Notes: generated by a model from the letters alone, not told the origin. Shown: positions 43,319-53,189, counted from the first letter of the stretch. The stretch: DNA of 64,000 nucleotides from Roseovarius salincola (GCF_026891095.1 NZ_JAPTNL010000012.1:55983-119982), one strand, 5' to 3'. Made by a program: numbers and translations.

Positions 43319-43867
43319 ATGCGGCCTGTTCTGACGTCGATCTATCGGTTTGCGGGCGGGCTTGCGGCCTGTTTCATCGTGGCCATCGTGGTGCTGGTCT
43401 TCGCGCAGGTCTGCCTGAACCTTGCCGACAAGATCGCCGCCGCGCTGACCGGCAAGGGGATTGGCCTGACGATCCCGTCCTATGCGGATTTCACGGGTTT
43501 CTTCCTGGCCGCGTCGGCCTTTCTGGCGCTGGCCCATACGCTGCGCGAGGGAGGCCATATCCGGGTCACGCTGGTCGTGATGCGCCTGCCGGAACGGGCG
43601 CGCCACATGGCCGAGATCCTGGTCACGTCCATCGCGCTGGCAATGAGCGCATTCGCGACGCTCTTCATGGTCCTGCTGGTGTGGGAATCGTATGAATTCG
43701 GCGATCGCAGCTCCGGGATGGTGTCGGTCCCGCTGTGGCTGGTGCAGTCGCCGGTGGCGCTGGGTCTTGCGATCCTGACGCTGGCGCTGGCGGACGAGAT
43801 TTACGGCCTCTTGCGCGGTTCCCGGCCCTCCTGGGCGGGGAAGGGCGAAAACCTTCTCAACGAATAG
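43319..43867 (+). CDS. TRAP transporter small permease (DctQ type)
   Basis: A 182-residue membrane protein with four helices, the layout of DctQ. The start at 43319 (MRPVLTSIYRF) follows a GGAGGAAGG site; an earlier in-frame start would lie inside the hairpin. FLALAHTLREGGHIRV between helices 2 and 3 is a family trait. Works with the large permease. Confidence 0.9.
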   Translation: MRPVLTSIYRFAGGLAACFIVAIVVLVFAQVCLNLADKIAAALTGKGIGLTIPSYADFTGFFLAASAFLALAHTLREGGHIRVTLVVMRLPERARHMAEILVTSIALAMSAFATLFMVLLVWESYEFGDRSSGMVSVPLWLVQSPVALGLAILTLALADEIYGLLRGSRPSWAGKGENLLNE

Positions 43868-43876
43868 GAAACGGAT

Positions 43877-45172
43877 ATGTCCATCGCCCTGCTTTCCGTC
43901 ATTCTGCTGGTGCTGCTCTTCGCCTTTCTGGGGTCGGGGCTTTGGGTCGCGTTCTCGCTTCTGGGGGTGGGGATCGCGGCGATGGCGCTGTTCACCGAGG
44001 CGCCGCTGGGCCTTGTCATGGCGACCACGCTTTGGGGGCACGGCAATTCATGGGCGCTGGCGGCGCTGCCGCTGTTCATCTGGATGGGCGAGATCCTGTT
44101 TCGCTCGCGCCTTTCGGAGGACATGTTCGCGGGGCTGTCGCCCTGGATGAACCGGCTGCCGGGGCAGTTGCTGCATGTGAATGTCTTTGCCTGCGGGATC
44201 TTCGCGGCGGTGTCGGGCTCGTCGGCGGCGACGGCGGCGACCATCGGCAAGCTGTCGATCCCGGAGCTGACGCAGCGGGGTTATCCCGAGAAGATGGTGA
44301 TCGGCACGCTGGCGGGATCGGCGACGCTGGGCCTGCTCATTCCGCCCTCGATCATCCTGATCGTCTATGGCGTCGCGACCGAGCAATCCATCGCGCGGCT
44401 GTTCGTGGCGGGTGTGTTGCCGGGCGTGTTGCTGGTGTCGCTCTTCGTGGGTTATGTCGCGCTTTGGGCGCTGGTGAACCGCAAGAGCCTGCCCGACGAG
44501 GCGCTGCATGTGCCGTTTGGCGAAAAGTTGCGCCGCTCGCGCCGTCTGTTGCCGGTGATCGCGCTCATTGCCGGGGTGATCGGCTCGATCTACACGGGGC
44601 TCGCCTCGCCCACGGATGCGGCGGCCGTGGGCGTGGTGCTGGCGCTGGTCCTGTCCTGGAGCACGGGGACGCTGAACCGCAAGAGCTTTGTCGAGGGGCT
44701 GATGGGCGCGACGGTGACCTCCTGCATGATCGCCTTCATCCTGGCTGGCGCGTCGTTCCTGACGGTGGCGATGGGCTTTACCGGCATCCCGCGCGTCCTG
44801 GCCGAATGGATCGGGGGAATGGAGCTTTCGACCTATACGCTGCTGGCGGCGCTGACCGTGTTCTTCGTGGTGATGGGCTGTTTCCTTGACGGGATTTCGG
44901 TGGTGGTGCTGACGGCCTCGGTGGTGATGCCGATGGTGCAGGCGGCGGGGATCGACCCGCTGTGGTTCGGCATCTTCCTGGTGGTCGTGGTCGAGATGTC
45001 GCAGATCACGCCGCCGGTGGGGTTCAACCTGTTCGTGCTGCAATCGCTGACCGGGCGCGACATCCTGAGCGTGGCGGTCGCGGCGCTGCCGTTCTTCCTG
45101 CTGATGGCGCTGGCGCTGGTGATCATCGTGATGTTCCCCGGTGTCGTGACCTATCTTCCGGGCCGGATGTGA
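43877..45172 (+). CDS. TRAP transporter large permease (DctM type)
   Basis: A 431-residue inner-membrane permease with about twelve helices. Family traits: the GSSAATAATIGKL loop, PPSIILIVYG and the C-terminal ITPPVGFNLFVLQS motif. Forms the transport core with the small subunit. Ten bases after the small permease gene and eight before pxpB, so translation is tightly grouped. Confidence 0.95.
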   Translation: MSIALLSVILLVLLFAFLGSGLWVAFSLLGVGIAAMALFTEAPLGLVMATTLWGHGNSWALAALPLFIWMGEILFRSRLSEDMFAGLSPWMNRLPGQLLHVNVFACGIFAAVSGSSAATAATIGKLSIPELTQRGYPEKMVIGTLAGSATLGLLIPPSIILIVYGVATEQSIARLFVAGVLPGVLLVSLFVGYVALWALVNRKSLPDEALHVPFGEKLRRSRRLLPVIALIAGVIGSIYTGLASPTDAAAVGVVLALVLSWSTGTLNRKSFVEGLMGATVTSCMIAFILAGASFLTVAMGFTGIPRVLAEWIGGMELSTYTLLAALTVFFVVMGCFLDGISVVVLTASVVMPMVQAAGIDPLWFGIFLVVVVEMSQITPPVGFNLFVLQSLTGRDILSVAVAALPFFLLMALALVIIVMFPGVVTYLPGRM

Positions 45173-45180
45173 CCGGGGCA

Positions 45181-45921
45181 ATGGAACAGGAAACGGCCGA
45201 ACCCCCGATTATTCGCAGCGTCGGCGTGGATGGGATGCTGGTGTCCTTTGCCGACAGGCTGAGCGAACCCGCCAACCGCGCGGCGCTGGCCTTGAGCGCG
45301 GCGCTGGAGCGCGAGGCGTGGGACGGCGTCGAGGAGGTGTCATCGTCGCTGGTGTCGAGCTTTGTGCGGTTCGATCCGCTGTATCTGAGCCACGCGGGCT
45401 TGCGCGAAAAACTGGAATTACTGGTCGAAAGCCGCGACTGGCGGGCTGCGGCGCTGCCCGGTGGGCGGCGGCTGTGGCATATTCCGACGGTGTTCGGCAC
45501 CGAGCTTGCGCCGCAGCTGGGCCAGGCGGCCGAAGCCGCGGGCATGAGCGAGGCCGAGGCGATCGCGTCGCTTTCGGGCGCAAGGGTCAGGGTGCAGGCG
45601 ATCGGCTTCGCGCCCGGCCAGCCCTATCTGGGCGAGCTGCCCGCGCCTTGGGACATCCCGCGCCAGAGCAACCTGACCAAGCGTATTCCCGAGGGCGCGC
45701 TGGCGGTGGCGATCCGCCAGATGGTGTTGTTCTCGGTGAGCACGCCGACCGGCTGGCAGCATGTCGGCCAGACCGCGATCCGGTTGTTTCAGCCTGAGGC
45801 CGAGCAGCCCTTTCTGCTGCGCCCCGGCGACGAGGCGCAATTCACGCCCGTGGATGCGGAGACGCTTGAATCCATGCGCCGCGACCCGCATGGCGGGGCC
45901 GAGAGCGAGCCGATCCGATGA
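45181..45921 (+). CDS. pxpB: 5-oxoprolinase subunit PxpB (KipI family)
   Basis: A 246-residue protein of the KipI/allophanate hydrolase subunit 1 type. Start 45181 follows the large permease by eight bases. Diagnostic features: VSSSLVSSFVRFDP, and the conserved GFAPGQPYLGELP with PTGWQHVGQT. PxpA, B and C together hydrolyse 5-oxoproline to glutamate with ATP. Confidence 0.93.
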   Translation: MEQETAEPPIIRSVGVDGMLVSFADRLSEPANRAALALSAALEREAWDGVEEVSSSLVSSFVRFDPLYLSHAGLREKLELLVESRDWRAAALPGGRRLWHIPTVFGTELAPQLGQAAEAAGMSEAEAIASLSGARVRVQAIGFAPGQPYLGELPAPWDIPRQSNLTKRIPEGALAVAIRQMVLFSVSTPTGWQHVGQTAIRLFQPEAEQPFLLRPGDEAQFTPVDAETLESMRRDPHGGAESEPIR

Positions 45922-46934
45922 GCCGCGCGCTGACCATTGGCCGGATCGGGCCGGGCGTGACCCTTCAGGACGAGGGGCGCGCGGGCTATCTGGGGTTCGG
46001 GTTGTCGCGCGGCGGGGCGGCGGACCGGCTGGCACTGGCCGAGGGCGCGGCGCTTTTGGGGCAGGGGCGCGATCTGGCGGTGCTGGAGATGGCCGGGATG
46101 GGTGGCGACTTCACCGCCGGGGCGGATCTGCGGATCGCCCTGACCGGTGCGCCGATGCAGGCGACACTGGATGGCGCGGCGCTGGCATGGAATGCCAGCC
46201 ACGCGATGCCGAAGGGTGCGGTGCTGTCGATCGGCGGAGCGCGCATGGGCAGCTATGGCTACCTGCATGTGGGCGGCGGTTTCGATGCGCCCAAGCGGCT
46301 GGGCGCGCGCGGCGCGCATCTGGCGGCGGGGCTGGGCGCACCCCTGGAACAGGGCGCACGGCTTGATACCGGCGCGGAGACGGGCGATCAGACAGGCCTG
46401 ACGCTCGATCCGGGCGAACGGTTCGGGGGTGGCACGATCCGCATGGTCGAGAGCTTTCAGACGGCGCTGTTCCCGCAAGACCAGGTCGAGCGGTTCACCG
46501 CAACCGAGTTCCGGCGCGGCGCGCGCGGCAACCGGATGGGCGTGCCATTGGAACAGGAGGGCGCGGGGTTCACCCTTGAAGGCGGGCGCAACGTGCTTTC
46601 GGATGTGGTGGTGCCGGGCGACATCCAGATGACCGGTGACGGCACGCCCTATGTGCTGCTGGCCGAGTGCCAGACCACGGGCGGTTATCCGCGGATCGGC
46701 ACGGTGTTGCCTTGCGACATGCCCCGGCTGGTGCAGGCGGGGCCGGGCGCGCCCTTGCGGTTCGCCTTTGTCACGCTGGATGAAGCGGTGGAACTGGAGC
46801 GTGAGGCGGCGCGCCATGTCGAGACTATGGGCAAGCGGCTGAGCCCGCTTCTGCGCGATCCCCAGCGGATGGGGGACCTGTTATCATATGACCTTATCAG
46901 CGGCGTGAGCGCCGGAGACACACACAAGCATTGA
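45918..46934 (+). CDS. pxpC: 5-oxoprolinase subunit PxpC (biotin-carboxyltransferase-like)
   Basis: A 338-residue protein of the allophanate hydrolase subunit 2 / KipA type. Motifs: GPGVTLQDEGRAGYLGFGLSRGGAADRLALA start, EFRRGARGNRMGVPLEQ and TTGGYPRIGTVLPCDMP. Starts overlapping the pxpB stop by four bases. Pairs with PxpB. Confidence 0.93.
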   Translation: MSRALTIGRIGPGVTLQDEGRAGYLGFGLSRGGAADRLALAEGAALLGQGRDLAVLEMAGMGGDFTAGADLRIALTGAPMQATLDGAALAWNASHAMPKGAVLSIGGARMGSYGYLHVGGGFDAPKRLGARGAHLAAGLGAPLEQGARLDTGAETGDQTGLTLDPGERFGGGTIRMVESFQTALFPQDQVERFTATEFRRGARGNRMGVPLEQEGAGFTLEGGRNVLSDVVVPGDIQMTGDGTPYVLLAECQTTGGYPRIGTVLPCDMPRLVQAGPGAPLRFAFVTLDEAVELEREAARHVETMGKRLSPLLRDPQRMGDLLSYDLISGVSAGDTHKH

Positions 46935-46943
46935 GGAGAAACC

Positions 46944-47717
46944 ATGGAACCGACCGTCGATCTGAACGCCGATATGGGCGAGAGCTTTGGCCATTGGGTG
47001 ATGGGCGATGATGCGGCGTTGCTGGATATCGTGACATCGGCCAATATCGCCTGCGGGCTGCATGCGGGCGATTGGGACGTGATGGCGCAGATCATGCGCA
47101 TGGCGGTGGCGGGCGATGTGGGAATCGGGGCGCATCCCGGCTTTCCCGACATTCAGGGCTTTGGCCGCCGCCGGATGATGCTGCCGCATGAGAGCCTTGG
47201 CAATCTTGTGCGCTACCAGGTGGGCGCGGCGCAGGCGATGGCGCGCGCCGCCGGGGGCGAGGTGCGGCATGTGAAGCTGCATGGCGCGCTGTCCAATATG
47301 ACATCGCAGGACGAAGCCATGGCGCGGGCGTGTTACGAGGCGGCGCTGTCGGTCGCGCCGGATGTGATCATCATGGTTCTGGCGGGGACAAAGCAGCAGG
47401 ATGCGGTACGCGATCTGGGCTGCCGGGTGGCCTGCGAGATCTTTGCCGACCGGGCCTATAACGACGATGCGACGCTGGTCGATCGCAGCCAGCCGGGCGC
47501 GGTGATCCACGATGCCGCCAGGGCCGGGGCGCGCATGGCCGAGATGGTGCGCGAGGGCGCGATCATCACCGAAAGCGGCAAGCGCATTCCGACGCGGATC
47601 GACACGATCTGCCTGCATAGTGACACGGCGACGGCGGTCTCCATCGCGACTGAGGTGCGCCGCGCCCTGAAGGAGAGCGGCGTGCGCCTCAAGCGGTTCG
47701 AGGGCGTGCCGGTCTGA
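46944..47717 (+). CDS. pxpA: 5-oxoprolinase subunit PxpA (LamB/YcsF family)
   Basis: A 257-residue TIM-barrel-like protein with the YcsF signature at the start (DLNADMGESFGHW), then ANIACGLHAGD, GAHPGFPD, VKLHGALSNM and EIFADRAY. Together with PxpB and PxpC it forms the prokaryotic ATP-dependent 5-oxoprolinase. A GAGGAG site precedes the ATG. Confidence 0.95.
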   Translation: MEPTVDLNADMGESFGHWVMGDDAALLDIVTSANIACGLHAGDWDVMAQIMRMAVAGDVGIGAHPGFPDIQGFGRRRMMLPHESLGNLVRYQVGAAQAMARAAGGEVRHVKLHGALSNMTSQDEAMARACYEAALSVAPDVIIMVLAGTKQQDAVRDLGCRVACEIFADRAYNDDATLVDRSQPGAVIHDAARAGARMAEMVREGAIITESGKRIPTRIDTICLHSDTATAVSIATEVRRALKESGVRLKRFEGVPV

Positions 47718-47733
47718 GGGGCTGCCCCCGGTT

Positions 47734-48189
47734 TCAGCCGGGTTTGAAAGGCGCCATGCCGGCGCGCGCCAATGCGTCGGCGCGTTCGTTTTCGGGGTGG
47801 CCGGCATGGCCCTTGACCCATTCCCATGTCACCTCGTGGCGGGCGCGGGCCGCATCGAGGCGCTGCCAGAGTTCGACATTCTTGACCGGTTTTTTCGCCG
47901 CCGTCTTCCAGCCGTTGCGTTTCCAGCCGTGAATCCAGCCGGTGACGCCGTTCTTCACATAGGCGCTGTCGGTGACGATGGTGATCTTGCTGGGCTTCGA
48001 GAGGGCCTCGAGCGCGGCGATGGCGGCCAGCAGTTCCATCCGGTTGTTGGTGGTCTCGGCCTCGCCGCCTTGCAGCTCGCGTTCGCGCAGGACGGTGTCG
48101 CCCTCGACCGCCTGCAACAGCGCGCCCCAGCCCCCCGGCCCCGGATTGCCCGAACAGGCCCCGTCAGTATAGGCGAAAAGCTCAGCCAT
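47734..48189 (-). CDS. rnhA: Ribonuclease HI
   Basis: A 151-residue nuclease that cuts RNA in RNA-DNA hybrids. Start at 48189 ([14 protein letters not shown]) gives the first catalytic Asp; [12 protein letters not shown] supplies the Glu, [12 protein letters not shown] the second Asp, and [16 protein letters not shown] the His and last Asp. The truncated GST frame upstream overlaps its start by eight bases. Confidence 0.95.
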   Translation of the reverse strand: MAELFAYTDGACSGNPGPGGWGALLQAVEGDTVLRERELQGGEAETTNNRMELLAAIAALEALSKPSKITIVTDSAYVKNGVTGWIHGWKRNGWKTAAKKPVKNVELWQRLDAARARHEVTWEWVKGHAGHPENERADALARAGMAPFKPG

Positions 48190-48298
48190 CCTGCAAAAGC
48201 TCCACATGGCCCGGCAGGGCGGCCAGCAGCGCCAGCAGCAGCCGCACCTTGTAGCTGTTGCCCGAGGCGGGCATGGAATAGAGCGTGAGATCGGTCAT
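48182..48298 (-). pseudogene. Truncated glutathione S-transferase N-terminal fragment
   Basis: A 38-codon frame starts at 48298 and ends at 48182, overlapping rnhA. Its product begins [20 protein letters not shown] and then [14 protein letters not shown], which is the N-terminal glutathione-binding strand and helix of a GST (Ser in SGNSYKVR being typical of the active-site region). The C-terminal 170 or so residues of a GST are missing, so this is most likely a deletion remnant, or a very short coupled peptide ahead of rnhA. No other copy is visible. Confidence 0.7.
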
Positions 48299-48364
48299 GG
48301 CTGTCCTGATGCAGGCTGGAGGGGGGGCTGTCAATCGATGCGCGGGATCACGCGCGGGGCGGTG

Positions 48365-48817
48365 TCAGAGGAACACGCCGATCCCGAGGCATGTCACCAC
48401 CACGGCCGTCAGCGGCAGGCGCAGCGCCATCCACCATTCGGGTGCGGCGCCATGATACCAGAACAGCCAGTCGAGCCCGAGAATGCCGATGAACCCCACC
48501 ATCAGCGAGATCCCCGATCCGGTCGGGCCGCCCCCCGTCATGAAGAACGCCCAGAGCGCGGGCAGGACCGCCAGCCCGTAACCGGTCGCCGCCTGCGCGC
48601 CCTTGAGCAGCGTCGCAAAGCCCCAGAGCGCCCCCGACATGAAGCTGAGGATCACCGCGCCGTAGAACAGCATGACATAAGGCCCCGCGAAACGCCCGCC
48701 GAGGGTCTGGCTGGTCCAGATGCCGAGATCGGGAACAAGCACCGTCAGCGCCCCCCAGACAAAGGGGATAAGCCCGGCGAGGCCAAGCAGCAAAGGGGCG
48801 CGGGGAATGGTCGTCAT
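48365..48817 (-). CDS. DUF3429 membrane protein
   Basis: A 150-residue inner-membrane protein with about five hydrophobic segments. Start at 48817 (MTTIPRAPLLLGLAGLIPF). The pattern GLAGLIPFVWGAL, YGAVILSFMSGALWGFA and WYHGAAPEWW matches DUF3429. The start overlaps the LysE-type gene stop by four bases. Function unknown. Confidence 0.88.
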   Translation of the reverse strand: MTTIPRAPLLLGLAGLIPFVWGALTVLVPDLGIWTSQTLGGRFAGPYVMLFYGAVILSFMSGALWGFATLLKGAQAATGYGLAVLPALWAFFMTGGGPTGSGISLMVGFIGILGLDWLFWYHGAAPEWWMALRLPLTAVVVTCLGIGVFL

Positions 48818-49428
48818 GCGGTTTTCTCCAATGCGAGGCGTGCCGCCAGCGCGCCGAATATCGCCGCAAACCCGCGATTGATCCAGCGCATCGCGCGCGC
48901 CGACGACAGCACCCTGTCGCGCATGGCGGCGGCGAAGCTGCCATAGACCGCGAAGACTGCGAATGTCAGCCCCATGAAGACTGCGCCAAGGCCCATCATT
49001 TCGGCGGTGGCGGTGGCGGGATTGCCGGAAAGGAACGGCGGCAGCAGGGCCAGGAAGAAGATCGAGAGCTTGGGGTTGAGGATGTTGATCAGCGCACCGC
49101 GCCGGGCGATGGCAAGGCCCGGCTCGGCGCGCGCGTCGGGGCGCAGATTGAGCGCGCCGTCGGATCCGAGCGCCTGCCACGCCAGCCAGAGCAGATAGGC
49201 CACGCCGGCGAATTTCACGACCTGGAAGAGCAGCGCCGACATGTGCAGCAGCGTTGCCAGCCCCAGCACGGCCGCCAGCAGCGCCGGAACGATCCCGAGC
49301 GTGCAGCCAAGCGCCGCCATGAGCGCGGCGCGCCGCCCCTGCCCGAGCCCGATGGCCAGCGTGTAGATCACGCCGGTTCCCGGCGCGATGACCACCACGA
49401 GGGCGGTGATGAGAAACTGAAGGCTCAT
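48814..49428 (-). CDS. LysE/RhtB-family exporter
   Basis: A 204-residue amino-acid exporter of about six helices. Start at 49428 (MSLQFLITALVVVIAPG) fits the LysE family start. Conserved features: APGTGVIYTLAIGLGQGRRAAL, GVAYLLWLAWQALG and NILNPKLSIFFLALLPPF. Substrate unknown. Linked to DUF3429 by a four-base overlap. Confidence 0.9.
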   Translation of the reverse strand: MSLQFLITALVVVIAPGTGVIYTLAIGLGQGRRAALMAALGCTLGIVPALLAAVLGLATLLHMSALLFQVVKFAGVAYLLWLAWQALGSDGALNLRPDARAEPGLAIARRGALINILNPKLSIFFLALLPPFLSGNPATATAEMMGLGAVFMGLTFAVFAVYGSFAAAMRDRVLSSARAMRWINRGFAAIFGALAARLALEKTA

Positions 49429-49490
49429 GCGCCCCCCTTTCGTGAGACCGTTCAAGAGGGGCCACAGCCGCGCGGGGCTGTCAAGTCGCC

Positions 49491-50444
49491 TCAGGCGGTT
49501 TCGCGCATCACGCGGGGCACCTTGAATTCGACGTTCTCCTGCGCGGTTTCCACCTGTTCGACGGTCACGTCATAGCGGTCGCGAAAGGCGTCGATCACTT
49601 CGTTCACCAGGACTTCGGGGGCGCTGGCCCCGGCGGTAATGCCGATCGAGGCGATACCGTCCAGTGCGCGCCAGTCAATGTCGCCTGCGCGCTGCACGAG
49701 CTGCGAATAGCTGCAACCCGCCTTGGCGCCGACTTCGACCAGGCGGCGGGAATTCGACGAGTTGGGCGCGCCCACCACCAGCATCGCATCGGCCCGGGGG
49801 GCCATCGCCTTGACGGCCTCCTGACGGTTGGTGGTGGCGTAGCAGATATCTTCCTTGTGAGGGCCTTTGATGGAGGGGAAACGCGCCCGCAGCGCGGTGA
49901 CGATATCGGCGGTGTCGTCGATCGACAGGGTGGTCTGGGTGACGAAGGCCAGCCGCTCGGGGTTGCGCACATCGAGCGCGGGCACATCTGACGGGGTTTC
50001 CACCAGCAGGACCTCGCCTTCGGGCAACTGGCCCATCGTGCCGATGGTCTCGGGATGGCCGGCATGGCCGATCATCACGATCTGAAGGCCGTTCTGATGG
50101 TGGCGCTCGGCCTCGATATGGACCTTGGAAACCAGCGGGCAGGTGGCGTCGACATAAAGCATCTGCCGTTTCGCGGCCTGGGCGGGAACCGACTTGGGCA
50201 CGCCATGGGCGGAAAATATGACCGGACGATCATCGGGGCATTCATCGAGCTCCTCGACGAAGACTGCGCCTTTGGCGCGCAGGTCATCGACGACGAACTT
50301 GTTATGGACGATCTCGTGGCGCACATAGACCGGCGCGCCCCATTTCTCGATCGCCAGCTCGACGATCTTGATGGCGCGATCCACGCCCGCGCAAAAGCCG
50401 CGCGGCGCTGCAAGGTATAGCGTAAGCGGGGGTTTGATGGTCAT
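49491..50444 (-). CDS. ispH: 4-hydroxy-3-methylbut-2-enyl diphosphate reductase
   Basis: Last step of the MEP isoprenoid pathway, using a [4Fe-4S] cluster. The 317-residue product has all three cluster cysteines in [24 protein letters not shown] and [13 protein letters not shown] region/GCSY context, plus the EVIDAF C-terminus. Start 50444 ([17 protein letters not shown]). Confidence 0.96.
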   Translation of the reverse strand: MTIKPPLTLYLAAPRGFCAGVDRAIKIVELAIEKWGAPVYVRHEIVHNKFVVDDLRAKGAVFVEELDECPDDRPVIFSAHGVPKSVPAQAAKRQMLYVDATCPLVSKVHIEAERHHQNGLQIVMIGHAGHPETIGTMGQLPEGEVLLVETPSDVPALDVRNPERLAFVTQTTLSIDDTADIVTALRARFPSIKGPHKEDICYATTNRQEAVKAMAPRADAMLVVGAPNSSNSRRLVEVGAKAGCSYSQLVQRAGDIDWRALDGIASIGITAGASAPEVLVNEVIDAFRDRYDVTVEQVETAQENVEFKVPRVMRETA

Positions 50445-50589
50445 GGCGGTCTCCTGTCTGGTCCAGACCTAAGGTCATGGCCGCAGCACGTCCAGAGGCG
50501 ATCGGGAGAAAGCCGGGGTCACAACGCTGGAAACCCCGCGATGCGGGGCATCGCAGGGCCTGGGCGGTGGCTGTGGCTCTTGGCCGCGC

Positions 50590-51162
50590 TCAGCTTTCTT
50601 CTTCGTAGATGTTCTCGCGGCTGGTCATCGGTTCGCGCGGGGGGCGGCCGATCACGTCCTTGAGATCTTCGAGTTCGATGAAATTGTCGGCTTGGCGGCG
50701 CAGGTCGTCCGCGATCATCGGCGGCTGGCTGCGGATGGTCGAGACCACCGACACGCGCACGCCCTGACGTTGCAGACTTTCGACCAGCGGGCGGAAATCG
50801 CCATCGCCCGAGAACAGGACGATATGGTCGATCCGCGGTGCGAGTTCCATCGCGTCCACGGTCAGTTCGATATCCATGTTTCCCTTGACCTTTCGCCGAC
50901 CCTGACTGTCAGTGTATTCCTTGGCGGGTTTGGTCACCATGGAAAAGCCGTTGTAATTCAGCCAATCGACCAGCGGGCGGATCGGTGAATACTCGTCATT
51001 CTCCAGCATCGCGGTATAGTAGAAGGCACGCAACAGTTTGCCGCGACGCATGAATTCTGCGCGCAGCAGTTTATAATCGATGTCGAACCCGAGCGCCTTG
51101 GCAGCCGCGTAGAGGTTGGAGCCATCGATGAACAGCGCAAGCCGTTCGTCTTTGTAGAACAT
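50590..51162 (-). CDS. NYN-domain protein (LabA/DUF88 family)
   Basis: A 190-residue PIN-like ribonuclease-fold protein. The acidic cluster is intact: FIDGSNLY, KGNMDIELTVDAMEL and LFSGDGDFRPLV. A C-terminal acidic tail follows. Start at ATG 51162; an in-frame TTG six bases upstream is less likely. Divergent from folK across 143 bases. RNA target unknown. Confidence 0.9.
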   Translation of the reverse strand: MFYKDERLALFIDGSNLYAAAKALGFDIDYKLLRAEFMRRGKLLRAFYYTAMLENDEYSPIRPLVDWLNYNGFSMVTKPAKEYTDSQGRRKVKGNMDIELTVDAMELAPRIDHIVLFSGDGDFRPLVESLQRQGVRVSVVSTIRSQPPMIADDLRRQADNFIELEDLKDVIGRPPREPMTSRENIYEEES

Positions 51163-51305
51163 ATACAAAATCCTTCCGGTTTATCCCCTCTGACCCTGCA
51201 ATTAACAACAAAACTCGGTAGAAACGGGCCAAAGATAGCTGGCAAACCTAGGCGTTATCACGAAATAGGCAATAGTGTTTGCACATCCATAAGGATAGGT
51301 CGGGA

Positions 51306-51872
51306 ATGTTTTTTGACAAATTTCACCTCATCGCATTGGGCGGAAACATGCCCTCTGCGCAAGGTGAATCGCATGAAACACTACGTGCGGCGCTGAGTCG
51401 CATTACATCTTCGGGTTGTTCTGTCGCGTCGGTCAGCCGGTTCTATCGCACGCCCTGTTTCCCGCCAGGTGCCGGCCCCGATTACGTCAATGCGGCGGCG
51501 GTGCTCGCCTATGACGGTGCGCCCGAGGCGTTGTTGGGTCTGTTGCACCGGATCGAGGCCGGTTTCGGGCGCGAAAGGGCGAAGCGCTGGGGGCAGAGGA
51601 CGCTGGATCTTGACCTGATCGCGTCGGGCGACGCGGTCTTGCCGGATCTTGCCACCTATCAGGCCTGGCGCGATCTTGCGCCGGAGGCGCAGCAAAGCCA
51701 GGCCCCGGATCGTCTGATCCTGCCGCATCCGCGGATGCACGAGCGCGCCTTCGTGCTGGTGCCGCTGGCGGACGTGGCGCCGGAGTGGCGCCACCCGGTG
51801 CTGGGCCGGACGGTCACGGAAATGCGCGATGCCTTGCCCGCCGAGGCGCTGGCGGAGGTGGTGGCGATCTAG
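51306..51872 (+). CDS. folK: 2-amino-4-hydroxy-6-hydroxymethyldihydropteridine pyrophosphokinase (HPPK)
   Basis: Makes the folate precursor diphosphate. The 188-residue product contains LIALGGNM, SRFYRTPCFPP, GPDYVNAA, RWGQRTLDLDLI with the catalytic Asps, and PHPRMHERAFVL, all in the right order. Start ATG 51306 (MFFDKFHLIALGG). Confidence 0.95.
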   Translation: MFFDKFHLIALGGNMPSAQGESHETLRAALSRITSSGCSVASVSRFYRTPCFPPGAGPDYVNAAAVLAYDGAPEALLGLLHRIEAGFGRERAKRWGQRTLDLDLIASGDAVLPDLATYQAWRDLAPEAQQSQAPDRLILPHPRMHERAFVLVPLADVAPEWRHPVLGRTVTEMRDALPAEALAEVVAI

Positions 51873-51918
51873 CGGGTGAAGGGGCGCGACGGGACGGGTT
51901 GCATTCGGTCAGGTGAGC

Positions 51919-51942
51919 GATGTAATAGTATAACATAACATC
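51919..51942 (+). promoter_or_regulatory. Zur-like operator upstream of the zinc GTPase gene
   Basis: A 24-base imperfect palindrome starting GATGT and ending ACATC, with TATAACATAACAT in its middle, matches at 18 of 24 positions in the two directions. AT-rich dyads of this kind are the known alphaproteobacterial Zur boxes. It lies 29 bases before the start at 51971, overlapping the likely promoter. Confidence 0.7.
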
Positions 51943-51970
51943 TTTATTCACCGGACCACAGGAGTTCCCA

Positions 51971-53188
51971 ATGTCGCAACCGGACCGCCGCCTGCCAGTC
52001 ACCGTGCTTTCGGGTTTTCTGGGCGCGGGCAAGACCACGCTGCTCAACAATGTCCTCAACAACCGCGAGGGGCGCCGCGTGGCGGTGATCGTGAATGACA
52101 TGTCCGAGGTGAATATCGACGCCGACCTCGTGCGCGAAGGCGGTGCCGATCTGAGCCAGACCGAGGAAACGCTGGTCGAAATGACCAATGGCTGCATCTG
52201 CTGCACCTTGCGCGACGATCTTTTGCAGGAGGTGCGCCGCCTCTCGGACGAGGGGCGTTTCGACTACCTGCTGATCGAATCAACCGGCATTGCCGAGCCG
52301 CTGCCGGTGGCGGCGACCTTCGAGTTTCGCGACGAGGCGGGCGAGAGCCTGTCGGATGTGGCGCGGCTGGATACGATGGTGACGGTGGTCGATGCGGTGA
52401 ACCTGCTGGAAAACTACGCCAGCCACGATTTCCTGAGCGACCGTGGCGAGGTGGCGGGCGAAGAGGACGACCGCACGCTTGTCGATCTGCTGGTCGATCA
52501 GATCGAGTTCGCCGATGTCGTTGTCCTCAACAAGGTGACAGATGCCGGGCAAGAGCGGCTGGATGCTGCGCGCAAGGTGGTGCGCAGCCTGAATGCCGAT
52601 GCGCGCATCATCGAGACCGACTTCGCCGAGGTCGTGGCCGCTGAGATACTCGATACCGGCCTGTTCGATTTCGACAAGGCGCATGAGCATCCGCTCTGGG
52701 CCAAGGAGCTTTACGGTTTTGCCGATCATGTGCCGGAAACCGAGGAATACGGTGTCGCCTCCTTTGTCTATCGCGCGCGGCGTCCGTTCGACCCTGAACG
52801 CCTGCACAAGGTGCTGAACGGGCCGCTGCCCGGTGTGATCCGCGCCAAAGGGCATTTCTGGCTGGCGACGCGGCCTGACTGGGTCGCCGAGTTCAGCCTT
52901 GCGGGGGCGCTGTCGCGGGTGGCACCGCTGGGCACCTGGTGGGCGACGGTCCCGTCCGACCGCTGGCCCGATCATCCGCAGGCGCGCCAGTATCTTGAAC
53001 GTCACTGGCAGGAGCCGTTCGGCGACAGGCGCCAGGAGCTGGTTTTTATCGGCACCGGAATGGACCGTGGCGCGATCACCGCCGCGCTGGATTCGGCGCT
53101 GACCGGCCCCGGGGATCATTTCGCGCCCGAAACGTTCGCCGGGCTAAGCGATCCGTTTCCGGTCTGGCGGCGGCAAGCGGCGGCCTGA
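51971..53188 (+). CDS. COG0523 (CobW/ZigA-like) zinc metallochaperone GTPase
   Basis: A 405-residue G3E-type GTPase. Motifs: P-loop [11 protein letters not shown] (14-24), IESTGIAEP switch, NGCICC (73-78, the Cys-x-Cys-Cys metal site), NKVTD (guanine recognition). The C-terminal CobW domain follows. The Zur-like box upstream, and the lack of cobalamin genes here, indicate the zinc-starvation subgroup that hands zinc to client proteins. CAGGAG precedes the ATG. Confidence 0.92.
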   Translation: MSQPDRRLPVTVLSGFLGAGKTTLLNNVLNNREGRRVAVIVNDMSEVNIDADLVREGGADLSQTEETLVEMTNGCICCTLRDDLLQEVRRLSDEGRFDYLLIESTGIAEPLPVAATFEFRDEAGESLSDVARLDTMVTVVDAVNLLENYASHDFLSDRGEVAGEEDDRTLVDLLVDQIEFADVVVLNKVTDAGQERLDAARKVVRSLNADARIIETDFAEVVAAEILDTGLFDFDKAHEHPLWAKELYGFADHVPETEEYGVASFVYRARRPFDPERLHKVLNGPLPGVIRAKGHFWLATRPDWVAEFSLAGALSRVAPLGTWWATVPSDRWPDHPQARQYLERHWQEPFGDRRQELVFIGTGMDRGAITAALDSALTGPGDHFAPETFAGLSDPFPVWRRQAAA

Positions 53189-53189
53189 G

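Noticed and set aside
41545..43320. A 591-codon minus-strand frame spanning regulator and TRAP receptor
   Set aside because: It runs antisense to the receptor gene and in another frame than the regulator; it contains no recognisable domain.
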